Assembly: GCF_010906925.1 (NCBI RefSeq)
Contig: NZ_VTVE01000003.1
Coordinates: 186,001-250,000, forward strand
Reading direction: 5' to 3'
Length of the DNA: 64,000 nt
DNA from: Pseudobutyrivibrio xylanivorans
GTDB lineage: Bacteria; Bacillota; Clostridia; Lachnospirales; Lachnospiraceae
This document shows, piece after piece, positions 8,609 to 18,057 of the stretch. The position numbers and the translations under genes are program-made. The number at the start of each line of letters is the position of its first letter. Within the stretch, counting starts at the first letter, position 1. The notes beneath the pieces are model-generated. The model was given only the letters and a program-made list of their open reading frames with translations. It searched no databases and was not told the origin of the DNA.

Positions 8609-10168
8609 ATGGAACAGCATATTAGATTATTAGATTGTACTCTTCGTGATGGAGGGCACATAGTACAGGGAAAATTTGGCGAGAAGGTAATTAAGAACAC
8701 AATAAAGAGCCTTGTTGAAGCTGGTGTAGATATTATTGAGGTTGGCTTTTTATGGGATAGTGTTTGTGACAAGGACACTGCTCGCTATTACACAATTGAA
8801 GATGTAAAAAGAATTCTTCCAAAGGACAAGGGACGTTCTCATTTTTCTTTAATGGCAGATTTTATTGACCTTGAACATTTGGAACCATGTGATGGCACTA
8901 TTGAGTTTATCCGTCTTTCATTTAAGAGATGGAGACTTGACTGGGGTCTAAAGACTGCGCGTATCCTGATGGACAAGGGATACAAGGTATTCATTAATCC
9001 AGTTAATAATAACGTATATTCGGACAAGGAATACATTGAGGTCCTTGAGAAGGTTAATGAGCTTCATCCTTATGGATTCTCTATTGTAGATACATTTGGC
9101 GTTATGCGTGTAAATGACTTGTCTCATAGATATTATCTGGTAGAGAACAATCTCCTTCCAGATATCACTATAGGTGTTCATCTTCATGAGAATCTTGGAC
9201 TAGCGTACAATTTGGCACAGCATATGACTCAGATTGCTAGTCCTACTAGAAAGATTGTTATAGATGGTTCATTACTTGGAATGGGTCGTGTTCCAGGAAA
9301 CCTTTGCATAGAGCAGATTGCAGACTACATGAACGAACAGTATGCTACTGGCTATACTCTCGAGCCTATTTATGATGCTATCGACGACTATATTGCACCA
9401 ATTAAGGCTAAGGAGCCATGGGGATATGCCATCCCATATGCATTATCTGCCAAGTATTATTTACATAGGACTTATGCAGAGCATTTGATTAATAAAAAGC
9501 GTCTTAAGACAAAAGATATACAGCGTATTTTATCTCAGGTAGATGCAAGCGAGGCCGAGACATTTAACGAAGAATACATTGATAAGCTTTACATGGACTA
9601 CATGGATGTTAAATACGATGATAAAGAAGATAAAAAGACTCTCAAAGAGATTCTTGCAGGATATAAGAATGTGCTTGTTATGGCACCAGGAGAGAGCCTT
9701 AAGACAGCAAAAGACAAAATCCAATCAATCAACAAAGATGATACTTGTACAATAGCTGTCAACTTTATTCCAGAGACGGGAGCTGACATCGTCTTCCTTA
9801 CAAACATGAAGCGCTATGACAGTATTACAGATGCTCGTGACAATACAAAGCTTGCTATTACTTCAAATCTTATGCGAGATATTGAAGGCTACGATATGGC
9901 ATTTGAGTACAACGAATTAGTTTATTTTAACGATGAGTATAATGATGATTCCACACTTATGCTTATCAATCTTTTATCAAAGCTTGGACAAAAGGATATT
10001 ATGTTTGCCGGTTTTGATGGTAGAAAAAATGGTAAGCTCAACTTTGTAGATGATTCATTAGACGGTCATCAGGATGATCCGGGAAGAAGTAAAAACACTA
10101 AGAGAATATTGGATTCAGTGTTTGAAGGAATCAATAAAACCTTTATCACCGAATCCGAATATCAGTAA
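8609..10168 (+). CDS. HMGL-type aldolase domain fused to a DUF115/sialyltransferase-like domain
   Basis: A 519-residue two-part protein. Residues 1 to about 300 are a DRE-TIM (HMG-CoA lyase/4-hydroxy-2-oxovalerate aldolase) barrel: LLDCTLRDGG at 7-16, the metal-binding GVHLHENLG segment, and GMGRVPGN. This family makes or breaks C-C bonds next to a carbonyl, using pyruvate or acetyl-CoA. Residues from about 340 form a second domain with NVLVMAPGESL, AVNFIP and a late LLSKLGQKDIMFAGFDG, which resembles DUF115/MptE-like and GT42 folds (inference). ATG 8609 is used, with AAAGG 8 nt upstream; TTG 8603 is rejected. Directly downstream of the CMP-sugar synthetase, so both probably serve one unusual acidic sugar. 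Confidence 0.7.
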   Translation: MEQHIRLLDCTLRDGGHIVQGKFGEKVIKNTIKSLVEAGVDIIEVGFLWDSVCDKDTARYYTIEDVKRILPKDKGRSHFSLMADFIDLEHLEPCDGTIEFIRLSFKRWRLDWGLKTARILMDKGYKVFINPVNNNVYSDKEYIEVLEKVNELHPYGFSIVDTFGVMRVNDLSHRYYLVENNLLPDITIGVHLHENLGLAYNLAQHMTQIASPTRKIVIDGSLLGMGRVPGNLCIEQIADYMNEQYATGYTLEPIYDAIDDYIAPIKAKEPWGYAIPYALSAKYYLHRTYAEHLINKKRLKTKDIQRILSQVDASEAETFNEEYIDKLYMDYMDVKYDDKEDKKTLKEILAGYKNVLVMAPGESLKTAKDKIQSINKDDTCTIAVNFIPETGADIVFLTNMKRYDSITDARDNTKLAITSNLMRDIEGYDMAFEYNELVYFNDEYNDDSTLMLINLLSKLGQKDIMFAGFDGRKNGKLNFVDDSLDGHQDDPGRSKNTKRILDSVFEGINKTFITESEYQ

Positions 10169-10193
10169 TTCACCACTTTTTCAGAAAAATAAC

Positions 10194-10222
10194 TTGATTT
10201 AGACATTTTTAAACGTTACACT
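10194..10222 (+). promoter_or_regulatory. Sigma-A-type promoter for the secreted protein gene
   Basis: TTGATT at 10194-10199 and TACACT at 10217-10222 are separated by exactly 17 nt. Each hexamer matches 4 of 6 consensus bases. The site lies in the 123-nt gap before the secreted protein gene, which is otherwise without a coding frame. Confidence 0.55.
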
Positions 10223-10227
10223 CATGT

Positions 10228-10244
10228 TAGAGTATGTTACTCTA
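10228..10244. promoter_or_regulatory. 17-nt perfect dyad just downstream of the promoter
   Basis: TAGAGTA at 10228-10234 and TACTCTA at 10238-10244 are perfect inverted copies around TGT. The dyad starts 6 nt after the -10 box, so it would cover the transcription start or lie at the 5' end of the message. GTTA also recurs at 10215, 10226 and 10236, roughly one helical turn apart. Either an operator or a 5' stem is possible. Confidence 0.4.
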
Positions 10245-10291
10245 CATTAAATTTGAGGTATTAGTAATATTACATAATGAGAGGTGGAAAT

Positions 10292-10849
10292 ATGAAAAAA
10301 TTCAAATTTACAAAAATCGTTTCTTTTGCACTTGCAATGTTTATGGCATTCTCAGTATTTACTGTAAATGTATCAGCTGCAAGTAGAGGTGATGCTTACA
10401 AGAGAGAGCTTACAGCAGAAGAAATCGCTACTATCAAGACTGTATTTGATGCTAAGTACTACGGCTCAGTATACTTGGATGTAGTTCATTTCTATGGATA
10501 TGACTACTATACTCCAGCAATTGATGATATTTTATTTGCTCATTTCATCAACTGCGGTATCTGGGAAGAGAGACAGCCTAGCGCAGCTTTCAACGTAGAT
10601 GTATACGCATCTAGAAATACAGATCTTCAGCCACAGCTTGGCGACAATATCATTGGCTATTACATGTACTATGCTACACACCTTAAGGAGCAGTCATGGA
10701 GAGTAGTTCCTACTTTAAATGATGCTTGGGCAAAGCAGGCTACAATTTATAGCGTATATGATTTCCAGGTTGGACAGGTTGGACCAAAGGCAGGCGCAGT
10801 TGCAGTTCAGACACCTGACTCACCAGCTTTCAAGATTGATGAGAACTAA
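10292..10849 (+). CDS. Secreted protein with FDAxYY-type repeats
   Basis: A 185-residue exported protein. Residues 1-29 form a clear signal peptide: a basic KKFKFTK start, a hydrophobic core and a VSA-ASR cleavage region. The mature part has two degenerate copies of a repeat common in secreted Lachnospiraceae proteins: FDAKYYGSVYLDVVHFYG, followed by FINCGIWEERQPS, then FNVDVYASRNTDLQPQLG. ATG 10292 follows GAGGTGG at 10281-10287. The gene has its own promoter and a strong terminator, so it is a separate transcription unit inside the glycan locus. There is no anchor or catalytic motif. A role in binding the cell wall or glycan is only inferred. Confidence 0.75.
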   Translation: MKKFKFTKIVSFALAMFMAFSVFTVNVSAASRGDAYKRELTAEEIATIKTVFDAKYYGSVYLDVVHFYGYDYYTPAIDDILFAHFINCGIWEERQPSAAFNVDVYASRNTDLQPQLGDNIIGYYMYYATHLKEQSWRVVPTLNDAWAKQATIYSVYDFQVGQVGPKAGAVAVQTPDSPAFKIDEN

Positions 10850-10863
10850 TTAAATCAAATCAT

Positions 10864-10903
10864 AAAAATGGATGTACTTCATATGAAGTACATCCATTTT
10901 TTT
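10864..10903. terminator. Bidirectional intrinsic terminator (perfect 38-nt palindrome)
   Basis: Bases 10864-10901 form a perfect palindrome with 19-nt arms meeting at CATATG (10880-10885). The arms end in A5 and T5, with two further Ts on the plus strand, so it can end transcription from the secreted protein gene and from the convergent minus-strand transferase gene. Confidence 0.9.
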
Positions 10904-10908
10904 AAGTC

Positions 10909-12762
10909 TTACTCTATTGAATTATCCATTTTTATATCCCATATCTTAAATACTACAGGAGCAAAGTCCTTGAATATATAATTCTCATAATCTCCAATTG
11001 AGATATAAACACGACACATTAACTGGTCTAGATGATCATACGGAATCTCTGAATGGACTACACCACACCAGCCAACGCGGTTGGCTTCTATATCCATATC
11101 GAAATCATATATCTTTTCATTATCTGCGTAATCTACGACAGATAGCTTTAGGCTTCTTACATCGGACATATTAAGTGTATCAGCATCTTGTAATCTAAAG
11201 CGAATAGTACCATCTTCATCGGCAACTTCCATATATGATACTTCTTGAGCTTTTGCCAAATCCTCATCTGTAAAAGCATCATTTGCTAGGTCCATAATTA
11301 GCTTAGACGGTTTGCTAAACTCATCATTACATTTATCCTTGCCATATTGCTCAATTAAGGTCTTATCAGAACTATATAAATTGGTACCACAACCTAGGCG
11401 ATTAGATGACATCTCAACTCCAAGTGCTGCAAGTGTGGTTGGGAATAAATCCATGGTAGCATATTCTCTGAATTCTTCTTTTTCTGGTGAAACTGTTGAA
11501 TTAATAATACAGGTGTAAGTCTTGCGCTGGTATTCATCAGCTACGTCATCGCAAAAATCAGAATCCATAGTAGTGTGGTCTCCGGTAATTACTATGGTAG
11601 TGTTGTCGTAGAAATCTTGCTGCTTAATCCAGTTAACAAAATCTGTAACCTGTCTATCCGAACATGCCATTACATTTGCATATTGATTATCTCCAAATTC
11701 ATGACCACATAGCCTACATACATAGCCGTCCTCAAAATGAGTATCTATAGTAAACATTGTATAGTTAAATGGCTGGTCTGATTTGGAAAGTTCTAGTAAA
11801 TCTGTCTTTGCATAGTCAAATAGCTTTTCGTCCTCATAGCCCCAGTTTACATAGTAGTCGGAAGGGATTAATCCTTCTTCGTATGCCCAGTTTAAATCGT
11901 GGATGGTAAAGTCTCCGTGATCCTTAAAAAATGCTGCGATAGCACCAAAGTTGGCGGATGAACCAAGCTGAACCATATTTTGATATCCCTCATTTTGAAG
12001 GATGTCACCGATGGCAGTCATATCAGTGAAAAAACCATCGCTCTTATCAGATTTGGATTCGTCAACTCCCATTTGCATAGGCAATCCACTGGATTGAGCA
12101 AATAATGCAGCTGTAGTCCATTGCATGCCGGGAAGAATTATTCCACCGTTAAGTGTGCTACTATCACCGGAAAAGTTATCATTTTCCTCACTTAGTTTTG
12201 TGAGATTTGGAATACAGTTAAAATCAAATCCGCCGCCATTTTCTTTATCAGCATAGGTCATTTCCATGGATTCCAAATATATATAGATGAGATTTCTCTT
12301 TTTCTCAGGGAAGGTAAGTGACACGGTTGCTGGATCAACATAATTTTCTCCAACAAAATCTGGGCCGGTAATTCCCTTTTTGGAATTAATATAATCTGTA
12401 ATAACGTTGGTTTTGTTGTTGAATCTAATGATATTAAAAATGTTTGCCACTAATAACACTAAAAGCATACCGGCAGCTACTATCATTTTTATCTTAGGAT
12501 TCTTTTTCTTAACTATATGAAGAATAACGACTAGTACAACGAATAGGAAAAGCATTGGGATGCCATAGTGTACAAGTCCTGAAATTATCATATCAGGGTT
12601 AGTTCCTTCGATAGATGTCTTTAGGTGAAATAGAATCTCTTGATATGTAAGTTCTTTCCAAGTGTTGGTAAAATAAGAGATTGTTCCAAATAAAACTAGT
12701 AGTAATGCGAGGAAGAGGTATACCAAAATATTAGGTATCATTTTAAGAATTGGTTTTTTCAT
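10909..12762 (-). CDS. LtaS/OpgB-like phosphoglycerol transferase, membrane sulfatase fold
   Basis: A 617-residue enzyme with three N-terminal membrane helices (about residues 10-30, 60-85, 93-112) and an extracellular alkaline-phosphatase-superfamily domain. Seen in order: IYIYLESME (metal site), PGMQWTTAALF (likely Thr nucleophile), IDTHFEDG and ITGDHTTMD (metal site). Four cysteines around the CRLCGHEF segment may bind metal or form disulfides. Such enzymes take phosphoglycerol from phosphatidylglycerol and add it to a glycan. About 130 residues follow the catalytic domain, forming a separate C-terminal beta-rich tail. It is transcribed alone from the 202-bp divergent gap, with GGAG before its ATG. 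Confidence 0.82.
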   Translation of the reverse strand: MKKPILKMIPNILVYLFLALLLVLFGTISYFTNTWKELTYQEILFHLKTSIEGTNPDMIISGLVHYGIPMLFLFVVLVVILHIVKKKNPKIKMIVAAGMLLVLLVANIFNIIRFNNKTNVITDYINSKKGITGPDFVGENYVDPATVSLTFPEKKRNLIYIYLESMEMTYADKENGGGFDFNCIPNLTKLSEENDNFSGDSSTLNGGIILPGMQWTTAALFAQSSGLPMQMGVDESKSDKSDGFFTDMTAIGDILQNEGYQNMVQLGSSANFGAIAAFFKDHGDFTIHDLNWAYEEGLIPSDYYVNWGYEDEKLFDYAKTDLLELSKSDQPFNYTMFTIDTHFEDGYVCRLCGHEFGDNQYANVMACSDRQVTDFVNWIKQQDFYDNTTIVITGDHTTMDSDFCDDVADEYQRKTYTCIINSTVSPEKEEFREYATMDLFPTTLAALGVEMSSNRLGCGTNLYSSDKTLIEQYGKDKCNDEFSKPSKLIMDLANDAFTDEDLAKAQEVSYMEVADEDGTIRFRLQDADTLNMSDVRSLKLSVVDYADNEKIYDFDMDIEANRVGWCGVVHSEIPYDHLDQLMCRVYISIGDYENYIFKDFAPVVFKIWDIKMDNSIE

Positions 12763-12964
12763 TATTGTTCATAACTCCTCTAATCAATAATGTTAATTTA
12801 CATGATTATCAGAATCAGTATAGTAATTTTTTTTTCGATTATCAATTTAATTTTGCACTATTTTTTATAAGTATACTGAGCTTATAAAGGCATAATTACT
12901 AGCATAAGCTACAGTAATAGTATAAAATGTTAGAGAATGTATATTTATACACAGGAGAGTAATT
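12763..12964. promoter_or_regulatory. Divergent intergenic promoter region
   Basis: A 202-bp AT-rich gap between two divergent starts must hold promoters for both sides. On the plus strand TATACT at 12872-12877 and TATAAA in the region near 12920 are possible -10 boxes, but neither has a convincing -35 at 16-18 nt. GGAG precedes both ATG codons. The exact promoters are not resolved. Confidence 0.3.
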
Positions 12965-14668
12965 ATGCGTGAAGCGATTGATAATAAAAAAATAATTTTC
13001 AAAGTTATAATCGGCATCTTCGTATTAGTATGGTCTTTTAACGTGCTAAACGTGGGCTTCTATGTAGATGAAAATGGATTGCTTAGCATTTACAAGGGGT
13101 TTTATCAGGGACAGAGACTCTTTACAGATAGTTGGGAGGCTCTTCAGACTGGGGGCATTTTGGCCTATCCACTGTTGGCTCTATACTATCAAGTGCTAGC
13201 GCCTTTATTTGCCAGTGCAGGTATTAATATAGGCCTAGTATTGTATATGCGAATCGTATATACGATTTGTAGACTGTTGGTTGCTATATATCTATACTTT
13301 ACAATCAAAAAGACGGTCTACGAAGATGGAGCTTTTGCAGCTAGTATCTTCTACTATATGTTTGTGATGGGATGGAAGAATTTCTCTTACAAATCATATT
13401 GTGATTTGGCAATCATGCTTCTTATTTGTTTTATCATCAGATATCAGGAGACAAAAAAGAACTGGTATTTTATTTTTGCTGGAATAGCTACCTGTGTGGC
13501 GATTTTGGCATATCCTACCATGATAATTATGGCATTTGCCATAACTGCGTTACTGATAGTGGGCATATATAGAAATGAAATCCAAAAGCAAAGTCTAGCA
13601 TTATATATCATCACTTGCTTTGTAATAGGGATTGCAGTTGTGGTTTATATTCAATGCACATCTGGTCTTGGAAATGTTCTCAACCAAATTGGAAATTTGG
13701 GAGATCAGGACTATGAAAATGGCTTGCTATATAGATTGGGAGTACTCCTTGTTAGCTATTTGGTTTTTGCTGTTATCGCTTATTTACCAATTTGTGCTAT
13801 AGCTATCATAAGAAGATTTAGATATGTGTCAGAAGTGGCTGAGGCTATTGTCCTTACACTATATTGGTTTGGATTTTTAGCAGCTGTATGCTTGGTAAGG
13901 ATAAATAGTATATCAAATTCAAGATTTATTTATGCTATTTTGATACTGTTCTTTTGGTTCCCATATTTGGCTTTTGAAAGAAAAGATAATGAATTTACAA
14001 GAATAGGAGCATACAACAATACAAATAGTGATGAGCTATACGTTCTTTGGGTTATGTTTGCAGTTTCTGCTGTATCCCAGTTTGTTTGGTCTTTATCTAC
14101 CAACCAAGATATCACAGTGCCAGGACACATGGCAGTGTATGTAGTTGTAGCAGATATACTAATCATCACAAAGAATAAAGAAATTTTATCAGGATTAGTC
14201 GGTCTTATAAATTTAGTAGCTCTATTCTTTATGGGATTTTGGGTTGCAGAGCACAATGGTGGATATGAAGATGTATTATCCCTTAGATATATGGTTACAG
14301 ATGGAGAATTAAAGGGCATAATTCTTTTGCCAGAAGACTACGACGCAAATGAAATTTGCTATAGATTAGTGACTGAAAATGTAACAGAAGATGATAGACT
14401 TTTAGTTGCATTCGGAAGCAATAGTACGGGTTATTTAAATAGCAATGCAAAACAGGGTACATACACAGTTTTCGCTAGGACTCAGCTTAATACAAAGCTA
14501 CTAGATTACTATGAGATTAACCCTCAAAATCAGGCTGATTATGTTTTGATTGATAAGGGAAATCCAAAGTATGAGTCGTTTTTGGAGAATGAAACGGGCA
14601 AGTACCTTGTAGAAAACTATTCAACTGTTGTTGCAGAAGAAGGAGATTTTGTTTTACTTAGTAGGTAA
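12965..14668 (+). CDS. GT-C-like polytopic glycosyltransferase (GT39 type)
   Basis: A 567-residue membrane protein with about eleven hydrophobic helices. Directly after the first helix lies YVDENGLLSIYKGFY; acidic residues at this place are the mark of GT-C enzymes such as the GT39/ArnT family, where they sit in the first extracellular loop and bind a polyprenyl-phosphate sugar. The C-terminal 120 residues are soluble and probably extracellular. It is expected to add a sugar to the glycan outside the membrane. The next gene begins 5 nt after its stop, so the pair is one transcript. Sugar specificity unknown. Confidence 0.72.
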   Translation: MREAIDNKKIIFKVIIGIFVLVWSFNVLNVGFYVDENGLLSIYKGFYQGQRLFTDSWEALQTGGILAYPLLALYYQVLAPLFASAGINIGLVLYMRIVYTICRLLVAIYLYFTIKKTVYEDGAFAASIFYYMFVMGWKNFSYKSYCDLAIMLLICFIIRYQETKKNWYFIFAGIATCVAILAYPTMIIMAFAITALLIVGIYRNEIQKQSLALYIITCFVIGIAVVVYIQCTSGLGNVLNQIGNLGDQDYENGLLYRLGVLLVSYLVFAVIAYLPICAIAIIRRFRYVSEVAEAIVLTLYWFGFLAAVCLVRINSISNSRFIYAILILFFWFPYLAFERKDNEFTRIGAYNNTNSDELYVLWVMFAVSAVSQFVWSLSTNQDITVPGHMAVYVVVADILIITKNKEILSGLVGLINLVALFFMGFWVAEHNGGYEDVLSLRYMVTDGELKGIILLPEDYDANEICYRLVTENVTEDDRLLVAFGSNSTGYLNSNAKQGTYTVFARTQLNTKLLDYYEINPQNQADYVLIDKGNPKYESFLENETGKYLVENYSTVVAEEGDFVLLSR

Positions 14669-14673
14669 GAAAA

Positions 14674-15747
14674 ATGGGTGAAAAAACAAAACGAAATTCT
14701 AGTATTGAGCTGATGAAAGTAATAGCCATAGTGATGATTATCTTGAGTCATTCTATGCCAGATGGAGATGGCTCTCTAGGAGCTAGCTATATTGATATCG
14801 ATACTGTGACCACCAATTGGCAATTACTATTAGCAGGTTTGTTTAAAAATATGGGTCAAATAGGAAATGATATTTTCCTTGTAGCATCATGTTGGTTTCT
14901 TGTAGATAGCAAGCAGGCCAAGAGGAGTAAGATAGCAGGTTTTTTAGCTGATTCATGGTTTTGCTCTATCCTAATGCTTATTGTTTTTTTGGTTCTGGGA
15001 TATAGCTTTTCTATAAAGTACATAGTAAAGCAATTTTTTCCTGCTACATTCAACAATTGCTGGTTTTTAACATGCTTTGTATTGTTTTACATGATTCATC
15101 CTCTTTTGCATGCAGCACTTGAGACTATGAATCAAAAAACACTTCTTAGATTTAATATTATGTTTTTCATAATGTATAACTGTATGGGATTCATTATGGG
15201 AAATACAATGTTTTATTTTTCTGAGTTGATTGGTTTTTGCGGATTCTATTTCTTGGTAGGATATATTAAAAAATATGCCGCTGAGAAATATATGAACAAG
15301 AGCCTGAATCTTAAGATTTTATTAGCGGGAATAGGCCTGTGGCTTATGTCATTTGCAGCCACAGATTTCCTTGGATTCAAGGTGAGCCTGCTATCAGACC
15401 AGTTGATGCGTTGGGATACAATTATGAATCCATCCTTTGTACTTATTGGAATAGGCGCATTTGGTCTGGCTCATTCTGGAGATTTTTACAATCCATTTGT
15501 TAACTATATTTCAAGTCTAAGCTTGATTATATATATGCTTCACGCCAATATAATCATTCGTCAATACGGTAGATGGGATTTGTTCGCCTGGATAAAAGAA
15601 AGCTATGGATATGATCGACTTGTGTTATGGATATTGCTTTACGCCTTATTTAATATAATTGCTTCCATAGTCATAGCCACTGTATACGATAAGATTATAA
15701 GACGATATATGCAGGCGCTTTTTACAAAATGTATTGAAAAACTATAA
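14674..15747 (+). CDS. Acyltransferase-3 family membrane protein
   Basis: A 357-residue integral membrane protein with about ten helices. It begins with RNSSIELMKVIAIVMIILSHSMP, the usual start of the acyltransferase-3 (OafA/WecH) family, where the His in the first helix is catalytic. The IFLVASCWFLVDSKQ segment is also typical. Members O-acylate surface sugars, often with acetyl groups carried across the membrane. It follows the GT-C-like gene at once and ends in a hairpin terminator. It may modify the sugar added by its partner (inference from context). Confidence 0.85.
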   Translation: MGEKTKRNSSIELMKVIAIVMIILSHSMPDGDGSLGASYIDIDTVTTNWQLLLAGLFKNMGQIGNDIFLVASCWFLVDSKQAKRSKIAGFLADSWFCSILMLIVFLVLGYSFSIKYIVKQFFPATFNNCWFLTCFVLFYMIHPLLHAALETMNQKTLLRFNIMFFIMYNCMGFIMGNTMFYFSELIGFCGFYFLVGYIKKYAAEKYMNKSLNLKILLAGIGLWLMSFAATDFLGFKVSLLSDQLMRWDTIMNPSFVLIGIGAFGLAHSGDFYNPFVNYISSLSLIIYMLHANIIIRQYGRWDLFAWIKESYGYDRLVLWILLYALFNIIASIVIATVYDKIIRRYMQALFTKCIEKL

Positions 15748-15755
15748 ATATAAAA

Positions 15756-15806
15756 TAAAAGCACTCCGTGTGTTGGTTAGAATTAACCTTACGGAGTGCT
15801 ATTTTT
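15756..15806. terminator. Bidirectional intrinsic terminator
   Basis: AGCACTCCGT at 15760-15769 pairs perfectly with ACGGAGTGCT at 15791-15800, with an inner GGTTA/TAACC stem. A run of A on the left and ATTTTTA on the right let it serve both the acyltransferase gene and the convergent YfhO gene, whose stop codon is at its edge. Confidence 0.88.
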
Positions 15807-18057
15807 ATGAGTTTTTTGTTTTTTTATTGATTGCTAGAAGAATCAAGAATATAACCCAGCAAACCAACGAAATACAGAGGCCTAATTTGTAGTATGGAGT
15901 AACATACGTAAATACGATATCATGCTGGCCCGCCGGTACCTCTAAAAGCATCATACCGCCAGATTGGATTATGTCAGCCTTGCGGCCATCTATTGCAGCT
16001 GACCAACCAGTGTCGTATGGTACGCTGAAATAAAGGGTAGAGGTCTTATCATAATTGCTTTTGCAAGAAAAACCGTGACCGTCTTTGGAAAAATCAAAAA
16101 CAGCATTTTCTTTAGCCCTATCGACTAATTCATCTATTGAAGCATCTAAATTGATATCGCTAGCCGATACCGCACTTACACTAGCTGGTGCGTCATCAGA
16201 ACTAGAAACAACTGCCGCTTGTAAAAGAGCGATGGCTCTGTTTTCAATTGGCAAGCTTTTTAAATCATCTTCTGAAATATAGCTATCTACTTTGTATCCA
16301 ATAGGGCATGCATTTGTTTCAAGTAAATAGTAGGTAATTCCATTGGAATCATAGGTCGCCACAACATTGTTGCCATCAGCTTCAGTGGAAAGATAATATT
16401 TTCCAGCTAAAAGCTGAGCCAGACCAGTGTATTCATTTTTATTTAATCCGTTTACAGCATCTCTATAATCGAAAATCTCCTCAAATGTGGTAACCCCCAC
16501 GCTGTCTGTTGAGGTGAAAAGTGAAAATCCAGAAGCATTATTAACCATAGATACTACATTGCTAGCGTTGTTTATTCGGTATTGATCATCTGGTAAATCA
16601 ATCTGACATGCAACATCATATAATTCCTTGTATGAGGAAGTGTCTGAACCCTTTGACCGGTATACATATAAAGTCAAAGCTGTTGTTACCACAGCAAATC
16701 CACTGACACCAAGGATTAGAATTTTATAATTTCTCTTAAAGCATGTAAGGCAAATGACAGTTGCTACAATACCCAGGAAGGCTATGCCGGTATAGACAGT
16801 AAACCTGCTGGCTGAATATACGGTAGATGCTCCTTCTGGATCCTTAAAGAAAAAGAAAACGGTTATAAACAAAAGACCAATCAACAAGCTGTTGATTATG
16901 CTACCTACTTTAATGGCAGCTTTGTAGTCTTCAAGAGATTCAAGAACCAAACAAGATGCAAGAACCATCATCAAAACAAATGCATGCCACCATCTATTTT
17001 GACAGTCCATATAAAGGAAAAATCCATTGCCAATAGCTGGCCAAAAAGCGCCTACGAGACAAAATATTAATAATCTAGAGAGCCAATCTCTTTTTTTGAT
17101 GATGTAGGCAATTACTAATACCAAACCAATCATTGGCAGATATGCGGCGGTAGAATAAAACTTCGAAGGGAAAATGGCACTCATATCCGGCATAGATTCA
17201 GCAGGTAGTATGATTCCTTTTAAATTGAAAAGAATATATCTTAAATTGTTAAACAACCCCTCTGAAGAGAAGTCAGACTTGCTTCTGCTGTTTTGCATGA
17301 TGTAGAGGATGCTTGGAATGAATAGCACAGCTGCCATACCAACACCAAGTAGAGCTCCTGATATACTGCGTAGGATTTCTTTTGCCATGCCCTTTAAATC
17401 TTTTCTTGAAAATCTAAAGAGGTAATAAACTATGAGGAAGATTGTCTCCCCGATAAAGAAGAAATAGTTTAAGAAGGCATTTAAAAATACGCTTAATATA
17501 AAAAGTCGATTGTCCTTTTTCTCAATCAAAATCTCAAGTCCGATTAATAGGAGAGGGAAAAGTGCTATTACATCGTGGAAATGGTAGTACATTAAATTGA
17601 CAGTTGAGAAACCGGAAAAAGCGTAAAGTACTGCTCCAAGTACTGCCCAATTCTCCTCCTTTAAAAATCTCTTTAAATAGAGGAATGAAAATATTCCTGC
17701 CACTGTGTATTTAAGCATATATATCCATGCAACAACATAAGGAAAAGCATGAACGGGAAAAAGCATGCTGAGCCAAAAGAATGGACTACCCATTTCATAG
17801 AAGCTATAGGCCTGCAGGGTGGACGAGCCTAAATCAACACACCAGCTAAATCCAGAAAGTCCGCTGTCAATAATGGAATTGTGAAGTCCAGTTGTAAATG
17901 GAATCTGCTGCTGGTTGAAATCATCTCGGATGATAAGGAAGCCATCCCCTTGGATGACAAAAATAATCAGGGACAAAAATGCTAATAAAAAGCAAAGGAG
18001 CCCAGTAAGTACCACTTTATTAGAAAAGATTTTTCTGATACTGAAATTCGATGTCAT
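15805..18057 (-). CDS. YfhO-family membrane protein, GT-C-like
   Basis: A 750-residue polytopic protein. After the first helix it has GFLIIRDDFNQQQIPF, whose acidic pair fits the GT-C donor site. About a dozen helices follow, then an extracellular beta-rich part and a final helix preceded by YFSVPYDTGWSAAIDG and EVPAGQHDIVFTY, the usual YfhO tail. YfhO proteins add sugars to wall or lipoteichoic polymers in Firmicutes. ATG 18057 is chosen: GAGG lies 5 nt upstream and the product starts just before the first helix; a longer frame to 18129 lacks such a site. It is transcribed alone, opposite to its neighbours. Confidence 0.83.
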   Translation of the reverse strand: MTSNFSIRKIFSNKVVLTGLLCFLLAFLSLIIFVIQGDGFLIIRDDFNQQQIPFTTGLHNSIIDSGLSGFSWCVDLGSSTLQAYSFYEMGSPFFWLSMLFPVHAFPYVVAWIYMLKYTVAGIFSFLYLKRFLKEENWAVLGAVLYAFSGFSTVNLMYYHFHDVIALFPLLLIGLEILIEKKDNRLFILSVFLNAFLNYFFFIGETIFLIVYYLFRFSRKDLKGMAKEILRSISGALLGVGMAAVLFIPSILYIMQNSRSKSDFSSEGLFNNLRYILFNLKGIILPAESMPDMSAIFPSKFYSTAAYLPMIGLVLVIAYIIKKRDWLSRLLIFCLVGAFWPAIGNGFFLYMDCQNRWWHAFVLMMVLASCLVLESLEDYKAAIKVGSIINSLLIGLLFITVFFFFKDPEGASTVYSASRFTVYTGIAFLGIVATVICLTCFKRNYKILILGVSGFAVVTTALTLYVYRSKGSDTSSYKELYDVACQIDLPDDQYRINNASNVVSMVNNASGFSLFTSTDSVGVTTFEEIFDYRDAVNGLNKNEYTGLAQLLAGKYYLSTEADGNNVVATYDSNGITYYLLETNACPIGYKVDSYISEDDLKSLPIENRAIALLQAAVVSSSDDAPASVSAVSASDINLDASIDELVDRAKENAVFDFSKDGHGFSCKSNYDKTSTLYFSVPYDTGWSAAIDGRKADIIQSGGMMLLEVPAGQHDIVFTYVTPYYKLGLCISLVCWVIFLILLAINKKTKNS

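Noticed and set aside
8603-10168. Homocitrate or isopropylmalate synthase
   Set aside because: The barrel belongs to the same superfamily, but the usual C-terminal regulatory domain is absent and a different domain is present; the context is glycan synthesis.
10864-10903. End of an insertion sequence
   Set aside because: The palindrome is perfect and has A/T runs at both ends between convergent genes, which is the form of a bidirectional terminator.
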